DNA of 64,000 bases from Streptomyces rimosus. Its GTDB lineage: Bacteria > Actinomycetota > Actinomycetes > Streptomycetales > Streptomycetaceae. Shown piece by piece: positions 35,023-43,492 of this stretch. Where the stretch lies: positions 6,067,501 to 6,131,500 of the forward strand of contig NZ_CP023688.1 in the NCBI RefSeq assembly GCF_008704655.1, read 5' to 3'. Positions within the stretch are counted from its first letter, which is position 1, and each line of letters opens with the position of its first letter. The notes beneath the pieces were generated by a model that worked only from the letters and a program-made list of their open reading frames with translations, made no database searches and had not been told where the DNA came from. The position numbers and the translations under genes were made by a program.

Positions 35023-36045
35023 TTACTCCGCCGGCCCCTGCATGTGCGCGCTGACCCACTGCATCGTGCCTTCGCCCATGCCCTTCACATAGGTGTCGGC
35101 GCCGTGCATGCCGCCGGCCACCATCTGCAGCCGCGTTTTGACCGGGCCGCGGCCGTACCGTGCGATGAATTTCTTGACCTTCGGCACGATCGTCGACTCC
35201 TTGGTGCCGTCCTGGAAGGCGAGGTAGACCTCGGGCCCGCCCTTGTTGATCAGGCGCTGGGCCAGGACCTCGGGGTTGTTCTCCCGCTCCTCCTTGGCGT
35301 GCCCGCGCCACAGCGGCGAGTCGGGGACGATGTCGGGACCGCTCGGTATCGCTGCTTTGAAGGTCCCCGGGTGCTGAAGAACATTCTTCAGCGCGGCGAA
35401 ACCGCCGGACGACGAACCCATGATCGCCCAGCCGTCGCGGCCCTTGAGCGTACGGAAGTTCTGCCGGACGAAGTCGGGCACGTCCTCGTTCAGCCAGGTG
35501 CCCATCTTCGGCTGGCCGGGGATGTCGCTGGCGTCGTAGTACTGCTTGGCGTTGGGATTGAGCACCGGCATCACGACGATGAAGGGCAGGCTCTTGCCCT
35601 CCTTCGACCACTGCGCGATGTTCTCCTCCAGCTTGAGATCGCCGCCTATCCAGTAGTTGACGGGGTAGCCCTCGGCGCCGGGCAGCGCCATCAGGACCGG
35701 GAACCCCTTGTCCGCGTTCTTCTTCTCGTAGTACTCCGGCGGCGCCCACACCCACACCTTGCCGGTGAACCCGGACTTCGGGCCGTGATACGTGGCCACG
35801 CCGATCGGGGTGCCGTCGCCGGCGCCGCCGACCTTGCGCTGCTCCTTGAAGCTGATGGGGTGGGTGGGCATCTGGGCGAGCGTTCCCTTGCCCGGGTGCG
35901 TGGCGCCGTCCGAGCCGGGGCCCGTCGCGTTGCCGAAACGCACCGGCCCGTCCTTGTCGGAGCCGCCCGAGCCGCAGCCGGCGGTGGCGGCGAGGGCGGC
36001 CAGGGTGGTCACTACGACCACGGGGGTGAGCAGGGCTTTGCGCAC
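35023..36045 (-). CDS. secreted lipoprotein esterase (alpha/beta hydrolase, PF00756-like)
   Basis: A 340-residue predicted lipoprotein. The signal peptide KALLTPVVVVTTLAALAAT ends in AGC, with Cys about residue 23 as the lipidation site; the lipobox is slightly degenerate. The body resembles the esterase D / antigen 85-like family: KVWVWAPPEYYEKKNADKGF, VLMALPGAEGYPVNYW, and the nucleophile elbow MGSSSGGFAALKN. A late GGMHGADTYVKGM supplies the likely catalytic His. The GTG start is preferred because AAGGAGAAGG lies immediately upstream. It probably hydrolyses or transfers acyl esters on the cell surface. It is convergent with the small secreted protein gene. Confidence 0.82.
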   Translation of the reverse strand: MRKALLTPVVVVTTLAALAATAGCGSGGSDKDGPVRFGNATGPGSDGATHPGKGTLAQMPTHPISFKEQRKVGGAGDGTPIGVATYHGPKSGFTGKVWVWAPPEYYEKKNADKGFPVLMALPGAEGYPVNYWIGGDLKLEENIAQWSKEGKSLPFIVVMPVLNPNAKQYYDASDIPGQPKMGTWLNEDVPDFVRQNFRTLKGRDGWAIMGSSSGGFAALKNVLQHPGTFKAAIPSGPDIVPDSPLWRGHAKEERENNPEVLAQRLINKGGPEVYLAFQDGTKESTIVPKVKKFIARYGRGPVKTRLQMVAGGMHGADTYVKGMGEGTMQWVSAHMQGPAE

Positions 36046-36399
36046 GGGACCTTCTCCTTGCTGAGCGGGCCGGGGGTATCCGGCTGGTGAGCAAGAGGGT
36101 GCGGCCGGGTCCGGGGTTTCCCGTCGCGGCAGGTTGCGTTGCCCGCGAAAACCCGTCCGTACCGGCCGATCCGCCGCTGACCTGGGCGGTTTACCCGCAG
36201 CGGAAACGGGCTTTACGGTGATTTTCACGGCGAATCACTGTGGGCGAGGCGGCGGCGTACGACGCGGAGCAGCCCATGCCTGCCCGCGAACGGGCCGGGT
36301 TAAAGCGCGGGATCCGGCCCGGGACACGGCCCGCGACCCGCCAGGGAACCGGCGCCGATCATTCCGGTTCACCGTCCCCGAATCCGTATTCTCGGACAC
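36046..36399. other. divergent intergenic region
   Basis: 354 bp between the lipoprotein esterase and the FUSC gene. No ORF with a good start is seen; it should hold both promoters. No clear operator is visible. Confidence 0.45.
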
Positions 36400-38550
36400 A
36401 TGACCTGGTCGCGAGCGCTGATGAAGACCGCCCGCTCCGGGCTGACCATCGAAAAGGCCAAGCTCACCCCGCTCATCGCGATCCGCGGCTCGGTCGGTGT
36501 CGCCATCGTCATCGGGCTGTGCCTCTACCTCGGCAGCCCCGCCCTCGCGGTCTCGTCGGCCTTCGGCGCGTTCGCCGCCGGCATCGCCACCTTCCAGCGC
36601 AGCTGGCGCCCGCGCCCCGTGCTGGCCCTCGCCGTCGCGGGCGGCCTCTCGGTCTCCACCTTCCTCGGCTACCTGGCCGCCGCGCACATCGTCGGCTTCC
36701 TGGTCCTGCTCTCCCTGTGGACCTTCCTGGCGGGCCTGGCCTGGTCGGTCGGGCCGGTCTCCGGGCTGGTCGGCACGCAGACCGTCTCGGTCATGCTCGT
36801 CACCGTCACACTGCCGACCTCCATCCTCGGGGCGCTGGAACACGCGGCGCTCATCGCGTTCGGCGGACTCGTCCAGGCCGCGCTCATCGTGCTCTTCCCC
36901 GTACGGCCCTGGGGCGCGCAGCGCGACGCGCTCGCCGACGCGCTGGCCGCGGAGGCGGACTACGCACGACGGCTGCGGCACGACCCGGTCGCCCCCTTCG
37001 ACCCGCAGCCGCTGATGGACGCGCGCCTCGCCTCCGCGGTGACCCCGCGTCAGGCCAAGCGCCGGCCGGTCCAGCTGCACGGTCCGCGGGCGCTGGCCGA
37101 ACAGGTCAGGCCGGTCCTGGCCTCGCTCGCCGACCCGGTCGTCGGCGCCCCCGTAGAGGGCCCCGAACGGGACCGGGCGCGGGAACTGCTCGGCGCGGCC
37201 GGCACCGTACTGGACGCCGTCGCGACCGCCATCCGGCGCGGCAAGCCCGTACGGCTGCCGCCCGAGGCGATGGCGACCCTCGAAATGCCGCAGGACGGCG
37301 ACGGGCCGCGGCTGACCGGCGCCGCCCGCCGCTCCGCGCTGCGGCTGATCTCGCTGCTCGCCGACGCCGTCGAATTCACCGACGAACCCGTCCAGGCCAC
37401 CCGGCCCACCACCGAGGCGGAACGCGGGCACCTGCTGCGCCCGAGCGTGCCGAAGCTGGTGCCGGTGGCGCTGCGCTCCGTACGCCGTGAGCTGCGCTGG
37501 TCCTCCCGTTTCTTGCGGCACGCGCTGCGGGTCAGCGCGGTGGCCGCCGCCGGCTACCTCATCGGCCAGGCGCTGCCCTTCGGGCACGGCTACTGGGCGC
37601 CGCTCGCCTCGGTGATGGTGATGCGGCCCGATTTCGGGCAGACGTACGCGCGCGGCGTCGCCCGCTTCATCGGCACCCTGGTCGGCGTCGCGGTGGGCGG
37701 CACGATCATGGGCCTCACCCACCCGAACCTGTACGTGAGCGCGGCGCTGGCCGTCGTGTGCGTCCTGGCGATGTACCTGCTGATGCGTACGGGAGTGTCG
37801 GTGACCTCGGCGTGCGTCGCCGCCTACGTCGTCTTCCTGCTCGGCATCGCGGGCGCCGGCTGGGAGCAGACCGTCCAGGAACGCGTCGTCCTCACCCTCG
37901 TCGGCGGACTCCTGGCGATGCTGTCGTACGCGATCTTCCCCGCCTGGGAGACGCCACGGCTGCGCGAACGGCTGGCCCAGTGGCTGGAGGCGAACGGCCG
38001 GTACGCCATCGCCGTGTTCGACAGTTACGCGCGGCCCGCCGAGCGCCGCCCCCGCCAGGTGCGCGAAGCCCTCCTGGACGCCCGCGCGGCCCGCGCCGCC
38101 TGGGAGGAGAGCGAATCCCGCGCGGAGAAGGAACCGGTCCGCCACCGAGGGCTGTCGCTGAGCGCGGCGGCGGCCGCGCAGTCCGCGCTGTCCACGATGG
38201 GCCGGGTGACGATGATTCTGGAGGCCCACCTCCCCGACAAGGAGGCGGAGCCTTCACCGGGCGCACACGCCTTCACGGAGGCACTGCGCGAGTCGCTGCC
38301 GCGCGCGGTCGAGGCCGTACGGGAGCGGAGGAGCCTGGACTGGAGCGCGCTGCGCTCCGTATGGGAAGAATGGGAGGCCCGGTCCGAAACGCGCGGGGTC
38401 GCGCTGCGCGGCGCCGAACTGCTGCTGGACGCGCTGGACGACCTGGCCGAGGCGCTGTCGCGGGGGCCGGGCGGCAAGAATCGCGCGGCGCGGGGGACCT
38501 CCACCGCGGCCTCCCGGTCCGTACGGCTCCCGTCGTCCCCGCCGAGCTGA
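36400..38550 (+). CDS. FUSC family membrane protein (fusaric-acid-resistance/aromatic acid exporter-like)
   Basis: A 716-residue protein with the duplicated FUSC layout: an N-terminal block of about six helices (IRGSVGVAIVIGLCLYLGSP to LIVLFPVRPWG, residues about 28-170), a soluble region of about 200 residues, a second six-helix block (LRVSAVAAAGYLIGQALPFG to LSYAIFPAWE, about 370-515) and a helical cytoplasmic C-terminus. The conserved YWAPLASVMVMRPDFGQTYARGVARFIGT segment is diagnostic of this family. Such proteins are thought to export aromatic acids or lipophilic toxins. It stands alone, upstream of the mbl-like gene. Confidence 0.85.
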   Translation: MTWSRALMKTARSGLTIEKAKLTPLIAIRGSVGVAIVIGLCLYLGSPALAVSSAFGAFAAGIATFQRSWRPRPVLALAVAGGLSVSTFLGYLAAAHIVGFLVLLSLWTFLAGLAWSVGPVSGLVGTQTVSVMLVTVTLPTSILGALEHAALIAFGGLVQAALIVLFPVRPWGAQRDALADALAAEADYARRLRHDPVAPFDPQPLMDARLASAVTPRQAKRRPVQLHGPRALAEQVRPVLASLADPVVGAPVEGPERDRARELLGAAGTVLDAVATAIRRGKPVRLPPEAMATLEMPQDGDGPRLTGAARRSALRLISLLADAVEFTDEPVQATRPTTEAERGHLLRPSVPKLVPVALRSVRRELRWSSRFLRHALRVSAVAAAGYLIGQALPFGHGYWAPLASVMVMRPDFGQTYARGVARFIGTLVGVAVGGTIMGLTHPNLYVSAALAVVCVLAMYLLMRTGVSVTSACVAAYVVFLLGIAGAGWEQTVQERVVLTLVGGLLAMLSYAIFPAWETPRLRERLAQWLEANGRYAIAVFDSYARPAERRPRQVREALLDARAARAAWEESESRAEKEPVRHRGLSLSAAAAAQSALSTMGRVTMILEAHLPDKEAEPSPGAHAFTEALRESLPRAVEAVRERRSLDWSALRSVWEEWEARSETRGVALRGAELLLDALDDLAEALSRGPGGKNRAARGTSTAASRSVRLPSSPPS

Positions 38551-38752
38551 AACGTGCCACCCGGAACCGTTCGGCGGCGCCTGTAGTCTTGATAATTGCC
38601 CGCAAATGGCGCCATTGGCGAGCTTGACGAGCCCGGTGGGTCTCCCGTGCCACCTGCTCCGCGAGCCACGCGTGCCGCCCGGGGGCGCGATGTTCGGGGG
38701 CGCCGCCTGCGGGGCCCTGTCGTCCAGTCGAGAGAGAGCAAGCGAACCTCCC

Positions 38753-39832
38753 ATGGCGTCCAGCACTTCGTCCGGTACGTACGACATAGGCATCGACCTG
38801 GGCACGGCCAACACCCTGGTCTACTCACGCGGCAAGGGCGTCGTCCTGAACGAGCCGTCCGTCGTCGCCGTCAACGCGTCCGGTGAGGTGATCGCCGTCG
38901 GGACGGAGGCCAAGCGCACCATCGGCCGTACGCCGTCCGGCATCACCGCGATGCGTCCCCTCCAGGAAGGCGTGATCGCCGACTTCGACGCTGCCGAGCA
39001 GATGCTGCGCGCCCTGATGAAGAAGGCGCTGCCCACCCGCCGCTTCTCCAGGCCGCGCGTCGTGATCTGCGTGCCCTCCGGCATCACCGGCGTCGAACGG
39101 CGGGCCGTCATCGACTCGGCGCGCAGCGCCGGCGCCCGCGAGGTGCACCTGATCGAGGAGCCGATGGCGGCGGCGATCGGGGCCGGGTTGCCGGTCGCCG
39201 AGCCGGTCGGCTGCATGGTGGTGGACATCGGCGGCGGGACGACCGAGGTGGCCGTCGTCTCGCTGGGCGGCATCGTCACCGCCCAGTCGGTACGGGTCGC
39301 GGGCGACGCGCTGGACGCGGCGATCATGTCGTACGTCAAGAAGAAGCACTCCCTGGCGATCGGCGAGCGCACCGCCGAAGACATCAAGATCGCGATCGGC
39401 TCCGCGGCCTGGACTCCGGTCGACGTGGACGAGGAGGGCGAGCCCGAGCGCCGCACGTCCTACACCGTGCGCGGCCGCGACCACGTCAGCGGCCTGCCGC
39501 GCATCCAGGAGATCACCGAGGAGGAGATCCGCTCCGCGCTCGCCGAACCGGTGGACGCCATCGTCCAGGCCGTGCACCGCACCCTCGACGAGTGCCCGCC
39601 CGAGCTCTCCGGCGACATCATCGAGCACGGCATCGCGCTCACCGGCGGCGGCGCACTCCTGCGCGGCCTGAGCCAGCGGCTGCGCCAGGAGACGGGCGTA
39701 CCGGTGGTGGTCGCCGACGACCCGCTGGACTGCGTGGTCAACGGCACGGGGCGGTGCGTGGACGAATTCGCTTCGCTGCAGGGACTGTTGGCGGGGGCGA
39801 TGGAGCAGCCGCGGAAGGCTGTGCGGCTTTGA
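38753..39832 (+). CDS. mbl: MreB/Mbl-family actin-like protein
   Basis: A 359-residue bacterial actin homologue. The ATPase fold motifs are complete: phosphate-1 DIGIDLGTANTLVY, connect-1 around IADFDAAEQMLRALM, the LIEEPMAAAIGAG segment, phosphate-2 MVVDIGGGTTEVAV and the adenosine motif GIALTGGGALLRGL. In streptomycetes MreB and Mbl act in spore-wall assembly and stress resistance rather than tip growth. No mreC, mreD or rodA follows, which argues for the stand-alone Mbl-type paralogue rather than the mreBCD operon gene. The ATG at 38753 matches the family start; the ribosome-binding site is weak. Confidence 0.88.
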   Translation: MASSTSSGTYDIGIDLGTANTLVYSRGKGVVLNEPSVVAVNASGEVIAVGTEAKRTIGRTPSGITAMRPLQEGVIADFDAAEQMLRALMKKALPTRRFSRPRVVICVPSGITGVERRAVIDSARSAGAREVHLIEEPMAAAIGAGLPVAEPVGCMVVDIGGGTTEVAVVSLGGIVTAQSVRVAGDALDAAIMSYVKKKHSLAIGERTAEDIKIAIGSAAWTPVDVDEEGEPERRTSYTVRGRDHVSGLPRIQEITEEEIRSALAEPVDAIVQAVHRTLDECPPELSGDIIEHGIALTGGGALLRGLSQRLRQETGVPVVVADDPLDCVVNGTGRCVDEFASLQGLLAGAMEQPRKAVRL

Positions 39833-40022
39833 GGGGAAGGTGCGTGCGTACGGGAGCTGTCCCTGTATAGGTGGCTCTCGGTGAGCGGCGCGGGCGTGGC
39901 GCCTTCCCGTCCGTAGGCCGCCGGACGCGTCGACGTGCGGTAACCCCCGGAACGGGTGAAGATGATTGCGCCGGCTGCGAGGCCGGTCGCGGTGCGTAAC
40001 CTTCGCCCTGGAAGGAACGGTC
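39833..40022. other. intergenic region
   Basis: About 190 bp after the mbl-like gene with no gene and no clear terminator. Confidence 0.4.
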
Positions 40023-40160
40023 ATGCCGAACGGGATGGCGTTTTCGATCGGTAGGGGGCCGGGTTTGCTCGCCGTAGCGGGGGCGGCGGGGTGCCCGGCT
40101 GTCCGTGGCGTGACCTGGCCCGCAAGGGTGTCCACACCCGCGTCCGGCAGCGGAAGCTGA
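40023..40160 (+). CDS. possible small protein (45 residues)
   Basis: The ATG follows a strong AAGGA site at good spacing (GGAAGGAACGGTC then ATG). The product starts MPNGMAFSIGRGPGLLAVAG and has a short hydrophobic stretch, then a Ser/Gly tail. No homologue is recognised. It ends 5 bp before an in-frame ATG of the next reading frame, so it could be a coupled small ORF. Only the ribosome-binding site supports it. Confidence 0.3.
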   Translation: MPNGMAFSIGRGPGLLAVAGAAGCPAVRGVTWPARVSTPASGSGS

Positions 40161-40279
40161 CTCCGATGCTGCATCCCAAGGTCCTCCAACCGGCCGAACG
40201 GGTGCGGACGGAGTCCGTACCGCCGCGCCGCTGGGCCGTCGCGCACGGCCGGTCGGCGGCAGAGGAGACGGAGTGTGTT

Positions 40280-40645
40280 TTGGCGACCGACGCCGAACGG
40301 GAAGGCGGCCCGGTCAGGGGGCTACGGCCGCACATCGCGGTCGTACTGATGGAGTCGCCGAGCACGGGTGGCAGTGATCCGCTGTACGAGGAGAGCGTGG
40401 TCCTCGTATACGCGACGGACGAGGCGGACGCCCGGAAGCGGGCCGAGCGCAGAGCCCGTTCCCGGGAGACCAGTTACCTCAATGACCGGGGCGAAACGGT
40501 GTCCTGGAGCCTGAAGCGCGTGGTGGACGTGAGCGCGGCACTCGATGAGGACCTGACGCAGGACGCCGATCTGTATGCGCGGCACTTTCGTGACTATGGC
40601 GCTTATGAGCGCTTTGAGCCGCTGTTGTCTGGTGAGGAGCTTTGA
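40280..40645 (+). CDS. DUF4288-like protein
   Basis: A 121-residue cytoplasmic protein whose core (HIAVVLMESPSTGGSDPLYE, then EESVVLVYATDEADARKRAE and ETVSWSLKRVVDVSAAL) resembles DUF4288, a small family of unknown function with an alternating strand-helix-strand pattern. The TTG at 40280 is preferred because GAGGAGACGGAG lies about 7 nt upstream. An in-frame ATG at 40166 would add 38 residues that look non-coding. It is the last native gene before the transposon's left target duplication. Confidence 0.65.
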   Translation: MATDAEREGGPVRGLRPHIAVVLMESPSTGGSDPLYEESVVLVYATDEADARKRAERRARSRETSYLNDRGETVSWSLKRVVDVSAALDEDLTQDADLYARHFRDYGAYERFEPLLSGEEL

Positions 40646-40741
40646 GGGGGGCGGGGCGGTGAGGCGGTGGGGCGGTGCTTGAGTTGCGGTGTTGCCGCCC
40701 TTTCAGTGGGGCGCCGTCGTTGTGTCGGCGAGCTGCTCGGC

Positions 40742-40746
40742 GTCGT
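40742..40746 (+). repeat. left 5-bp target-site duplication of the Tn7-like element
   Basis: GTCGT immediately precedes the terminal TGT of the element and is repeated exactly after the right end (47445-47449). A 5-bp duplication is the hallmark of Tn7-type transposition. Confidence 0.8.
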
Positions 40747-40805
40747 TGTCCTATGACAACGCAGATTGAGCAGTGCCATCGAAGTTTGAGTGGTTCAGAT
40801 CACTC
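40747..40805 (+). repeat. transposon left end with two TnsB-type boxes
   Basis: The terminus TGTCCTATGACAACG is followed by a degenerate box (40753-40770) and a better one, GTGCCATCGAAGTTTGAG (40773-40790). The second box and the 15 bp after it match the internal end at 42,815 closely (GTGCCAYCGAAGTTYGAG, then TGG and TCACT). Confidence 0.75.
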
Positions 40806-40812
40806 ACCTGGT

Positions 40813-40992
40813 GGCGGCCACGAGATCCGCGACGAGGGCGTCGCCCGGCTCTCCCCGCTCAAGGACCGCAACCTCAACGTGCTCGGCCGCTACAGCTTCA
40901 CCGCCCAGGTTCCGGCAGGCGGGGCCTTGAGGCCGCTGCGCGCCCCGGAGGCACCCGGGCTCGACGAGGACGACGACGGCACCGAGGACTGA
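40813..40992 (+). pseudogene. Tn3-family transposase, C-terminal fragment
   Basis: The frame reads HEIRDEGVARLSPLKDRNLN, then VLGRYSFTAQVPAGG and ALRPLRAPEAP before an acidic tail and stop. This looks like the extreme C-terminus of Tn3-family TnpA (the LSP...LN..G.YSF...LRPLR pattern). The rest of the gene is gone: the sequence is cut by the left end of the Tn7-like element, so it has neither start nor catalytic core. It is a relic of an older mobile element now inside the transposon. Confidence 0.6.
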
Positions 40993-41200
40993 CCGTGATC
41001 GGTCGGGCCAGGATGATCGGGGTGTGTTCGCTGGGTGCGGGCGTGGAGTGGGTACCGCATCTGTCACGTAGAGGCCGGATTGACCGGAAAAGACGGACTG
41101 TGGGCGGTTCTTGTTCGCTCGGCAGCCCCTCGTCAGGGTGGTCCGAGAACTGTCGGGAATGGCGAGCAGGGAACAGGGGTAGACAGGGGCGACCTATCTC
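40993..41200. other. cargo intergenic region
   Basis: 208 bp between the Tn3 scrap and the LPMO-like gene. No gene is seen; it presumably holds the promoter of the next gene. Confidence 0.4.
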
Positions 41201-41680
41201 ATGACCCAGCAGGAGAGCCTGTGTCCGGATACATCACTGTCCCTCCCAGCCGCCAGGCCCGGGCGGCTGGGTGAAATCCCCGGTGTCGGAGACGTCCAGT
41301 ACGAGCCGCAGAGCGTCGAAGGCCCCAAGGGTTCCTTTCTCCCCAACGGGGACGGCGCCCGCTTTCCCGAGCTGAACGATGACAGCCTGTTCGCGGATCA
41401 TTTTTTCACGGTTCCGGCGGGTGTCCCCGAAATCGGTTTCACATGGACGCTCACGGCACCCCGCCGCACTTTGACGTGGGACTACGTCATGATCACGGCC
41501 GACAACACCGTGCTCGCCACGTTCGACAGCCACAACACGACCCCGCCGTACGTTGTGGAGCACATCGTTCCCCTTGGCGGGTTCACCGGCCGTCACACCG
41601 TCCTCGGGGTGTGGAACATCGGGGACACTCCGCACGCCTACTACTCGGCCGTCGACCTCCTCATCGAGCCAGGTGACTGA
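41201..41680 (+). CDS. small LPMO-like (AA10/chitin-binding type-3 fold) protein without signal peptide
   Basis: A 159-residue protein whose second half resembles the immunoglobulin-like core of AA10 lytic polysaccharide monooxygenases: EIGFTWTLTAPRRTLTWDYV, VLATFD, VVEHIVPLGGFTGRHTVLGV and WNIGDTPHAYYSAVDLLI match their TW.LTAPH.T..W.Y and ILGVWNI.DT.NAFY.AIDV pattern. However, there is no signal peptide and no mature N-terminal His, so the copper His-brace is missing. The protein is either non-catalytic (carbohydrate or other ligand binding) or unrelated in function. The start ATG lacks a strong ribosome-binding site. It is a cargo gene of the Tn7-like element. Confidence 0.55.
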   Translation: MTQQESLCPDTSLSLPAARPGRLGEIPGVGDVQYEPQSVEGPKGSFLPNGDGARFPELNDDSLFADHFFTVPAGVPEIGFTWTLTAPRRTLTWDYVMITADNTVLATFDSHNTTPPYVVEHIVPLGGFTGRHTVLGVWNIGDTPHAYYSAVDLLIEPGD

Positions 41681-41925
41681 GCCGTAAGAACCTGCTTGTG
41701 AGGCCGACATGCCAAGTGAGCCGGGCAGTCGGCCTGTATGCGGGTGGCCGTGCCCGGTGAGGTGGCGCCCGGAGGCATGACGTGGAAGGTGCCGTGTGGC
41801 TGGTTCGCGCTCCTGGAGGGGAGTAGTTTGGCGGTAGGTCAGCGCCTCGGCGGGTGGTATTCCACCCAGCCCCCGTAGCGTGCTTCCGGCCCCGGTTGCT
41901 GGCACCGTCCCGACCGGAGGCCGTC
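41681..41925. other. cargo intergenic region before the GAF-ANTAR gene
   Basis: 245 bp with no supported gene; it should include the promoter of the downstream regulator. Confidence 0.4.
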
Positions 41926-42726
41926 ATGACCAGTTCGCCTTTTCCCCCGCCGGATGATCCGTCTTCGTCGAACGGGCCGCCCCGGCTGCCGCGTGAGGCG
42001 CGGATCACCGCCGCGCTGATCGACCTGGCCGACACCCTGGTCGACGACTTCGACCCCGCCGAGTTCCTCTACCGCGTCGCCGAACACTGCATGGACCTGC
42101 TCGACATCGGCGACGCCGGTGTCATGCTCGCCGTGCCCGGCGGGCCGCTGCGCCTGGTCGCCGCCTCCTCCGAACGCGTGCGCCTGGTCGAACTCTTCGA
42201 ACTCGACGCCGCCGAAGGCCCCTGCTGCACCGCTTTCGACAAGGCCGTCCCCGTCGACCACACCTTCACCGCGTCACCTTCACCGCGCTGGCCACGCTTC
42301 AGTGCCCGCGCCCACCGCGCCGGCTACACCTCCGTGCACGCCACCCCGATCCGGCTGCGCCGCGACACCCTCGGCGTGCTGAACCTCTTCCGCCGCACGC
42401 CCGGCCCGCTGCTGGAAGCCGACCGGCACCTGGCCCGGGCCCTGGCGGACGCCACCGCCATCTCCCTGCTCCAGCAGACCACCCTCGACGAGCATCGCAC
42501 CGTCCGCGCCCAGCTCGAAAAGGCCCTGGACACCCGCACCGTCATCGAACAGGCCAAAGGTTTTCTGACCGCCCGCCACGAAACCGACCCCGACACCGCC
42601 TTCCACCGCCTGCGCGCCCACGCCCGCCACCACCACCTGCGCCTGGTCGACCTCGCCCGCGACATCGTCGACGGCACCACCACCCTGCCGCCCCCGGACA
42701 CCGACAAGGCCCCCACCCTGCCCTGA
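41926..42726 (+). CDS. GAF and ANTAR domain regulator (RNA-binding antiterminator)
   Basis: A 266-residue signalling protein. A GAF sensor domain spans about residues 30-185 (FLYRVAEHCMDLLDIGDAGV, DAAEGPCCTAFDKAVPVD, TSVHATPIRLRRDTLGVLNL). An ANTAR domain follows at about 190-250: LEKALDTRTVIEQAKGFLTA and ETDPDTAFHRLRAHARHHHL. ANTAR domains bind paired RNA hairpins and prevent termination. A 13-bp direct repeat (CACCTTCACCGCG, one base apart) inside the GAF coding sequence creates the ASPSPR loop and looks like a recent slippage event. GGAGG precedes the ATG. It is the last cargo gene before the internal left end of the transposon. Confidence 0.87.
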   Translation: MTSSPFPPPDDPSSSNGPPRLPREARITAALIDLADTLVDDFDPAEFLYRVAEHCMDLLDIGDAGVMLAVPGGPLRLVAASSERVRLVELFELDAAEGPCCTAFDKAVPVDHTFTASPSPRWPRFSARAHRAGYTSVHATPIRLRRDTLGVLNLFRRTPGPLLEADRHLARALADATAISLLQQTTLDEHRTVRAQLEKALDTRTVIEQAKGFLTARHETDPDTAFHRLRAHARHHHLRLVDLARDIVDGTTTLPPPDTDKAPTLP

Positions 42727-42808
42727 ATCCTGGGTGCCGGCATGGCTGCTCACGCGGCCTGGACGAGTTCGGCGGGCCGCGGTGCCGCTGCGGTGGGGTA
42801 GCAGTGGG

Positions 42809-42832
42809 TGTCCTGTGCCACCGAAGTTCGAG
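42809..42832 (+). repeat. internal second copy of the transposon left end
   Basis: TGTCCTGTGCCACCGAAGTT, then CGAG, matches the inverted right terminus in about 20 of 23 positions, better than the outer left terminus does. Its flank is GTGGG, which does not match the GTCGT duplication, so the last transposition did not use this end. It sits directly beyond the end of tniQ, where a minimal 4.6-kb element would end. Confidence 0.75.
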
Positions 42833-42841
42833 TGGCCTGGG

Positions 42842-43492
42842 TCACTGATCCATTCGGGCTGTTCTCCGTTCCAGGTCGAGTAGCCGAAAGCGTTGTTGGA
42901 GGGAGGAGACGGGGACCCAGGTGTCCTGGTTGTCGAAGAGGTCGTGCCATGCCTGATAAGCCGTCTTGCCCTGTTCGTGGTAACCAACGAGCTGGGAGTA
43001 GAGGCGCTCAGAGAGCGTTGACCTTGCAGAGGTCCGCTCGGGGAAGTGGGGGCTGAGGATTCTCCTGATGAGCCAGCGTGGCAGCCCCCACTTGTCCGCG
43101 ATCTGCCGCAGAGTGCCCTTGTTCCTGCGGGCGTCTTCCTTGATCTGTCCCACGATGTTGAACCCGTGGCTGCGGGCCTTGCTGGAAGCGGTTTGTTCGA
43201 TGCGAATAGTGGCCTTGGTGTGGATATACACCCGAGTGGGACGGGCCGGAGCGGTGTCCGCCAGCGTGTTCTTCAGAACGTCCGTGGTGCGTCCGCTCAG
43301 GGTGGCCAGCCTGTCCAGCTTCACCCTGCCGGTCTTGGTGTTCGACGGCATGGTGAGGATGCTGAGCAGGTAGCTGGGCTTGAGGTGGTTGGCGCGGGCG
43401 AGACGCTGAACGTAGTGGATGGTGGTCTCGCCGAGCCGGGGGCGGACGTTGATCGGCAGCGGGGCAAGCGGTCTGTTCGAGTGGTGATTCAC
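42842..43492 (-). CDS. tniQ: TniQ family target-selection protein (short TnsD-like)
   Basis: A 216-residue protein beginning with the TniQ zinc/helical module sequence PLPINVRPRLGETTIHYVQR LA..., equivalent to the 'P.R..PGE....+L.RLA..N' start of TniQ/TnsD. The rest includes LRQIADKWGLPRWLIRRIL, a likely helix-turn-helix, and an Arg-rich tail. At 216 residues it is much shorter than Tn7 TnsD (about 500), so it lacks most of the DNA-recognition region and may act as an adaptor. The GTG overlaps the tniB stop (GTGA). Confidence 0.75.
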   Translation of the reverse strand: MNHHSNRPLAPLPINVRPRLGETTIHYVQRLARANHLKPSYLLSILTMPSNTKTGRVKLDRLATLSGRTTDVLKNTLADTAPARPTRVYIHTKATIRIEQTASSKARSHGFNIVGQIKEDARRNKGTLRQIADKWGLPRWLIRRILSPHFPERTSARSTLSERLYSQLVGYHEQGKTAYQAWHDLFDNQDTWVPVSSLQQRFRLLDLERRTARMDQ

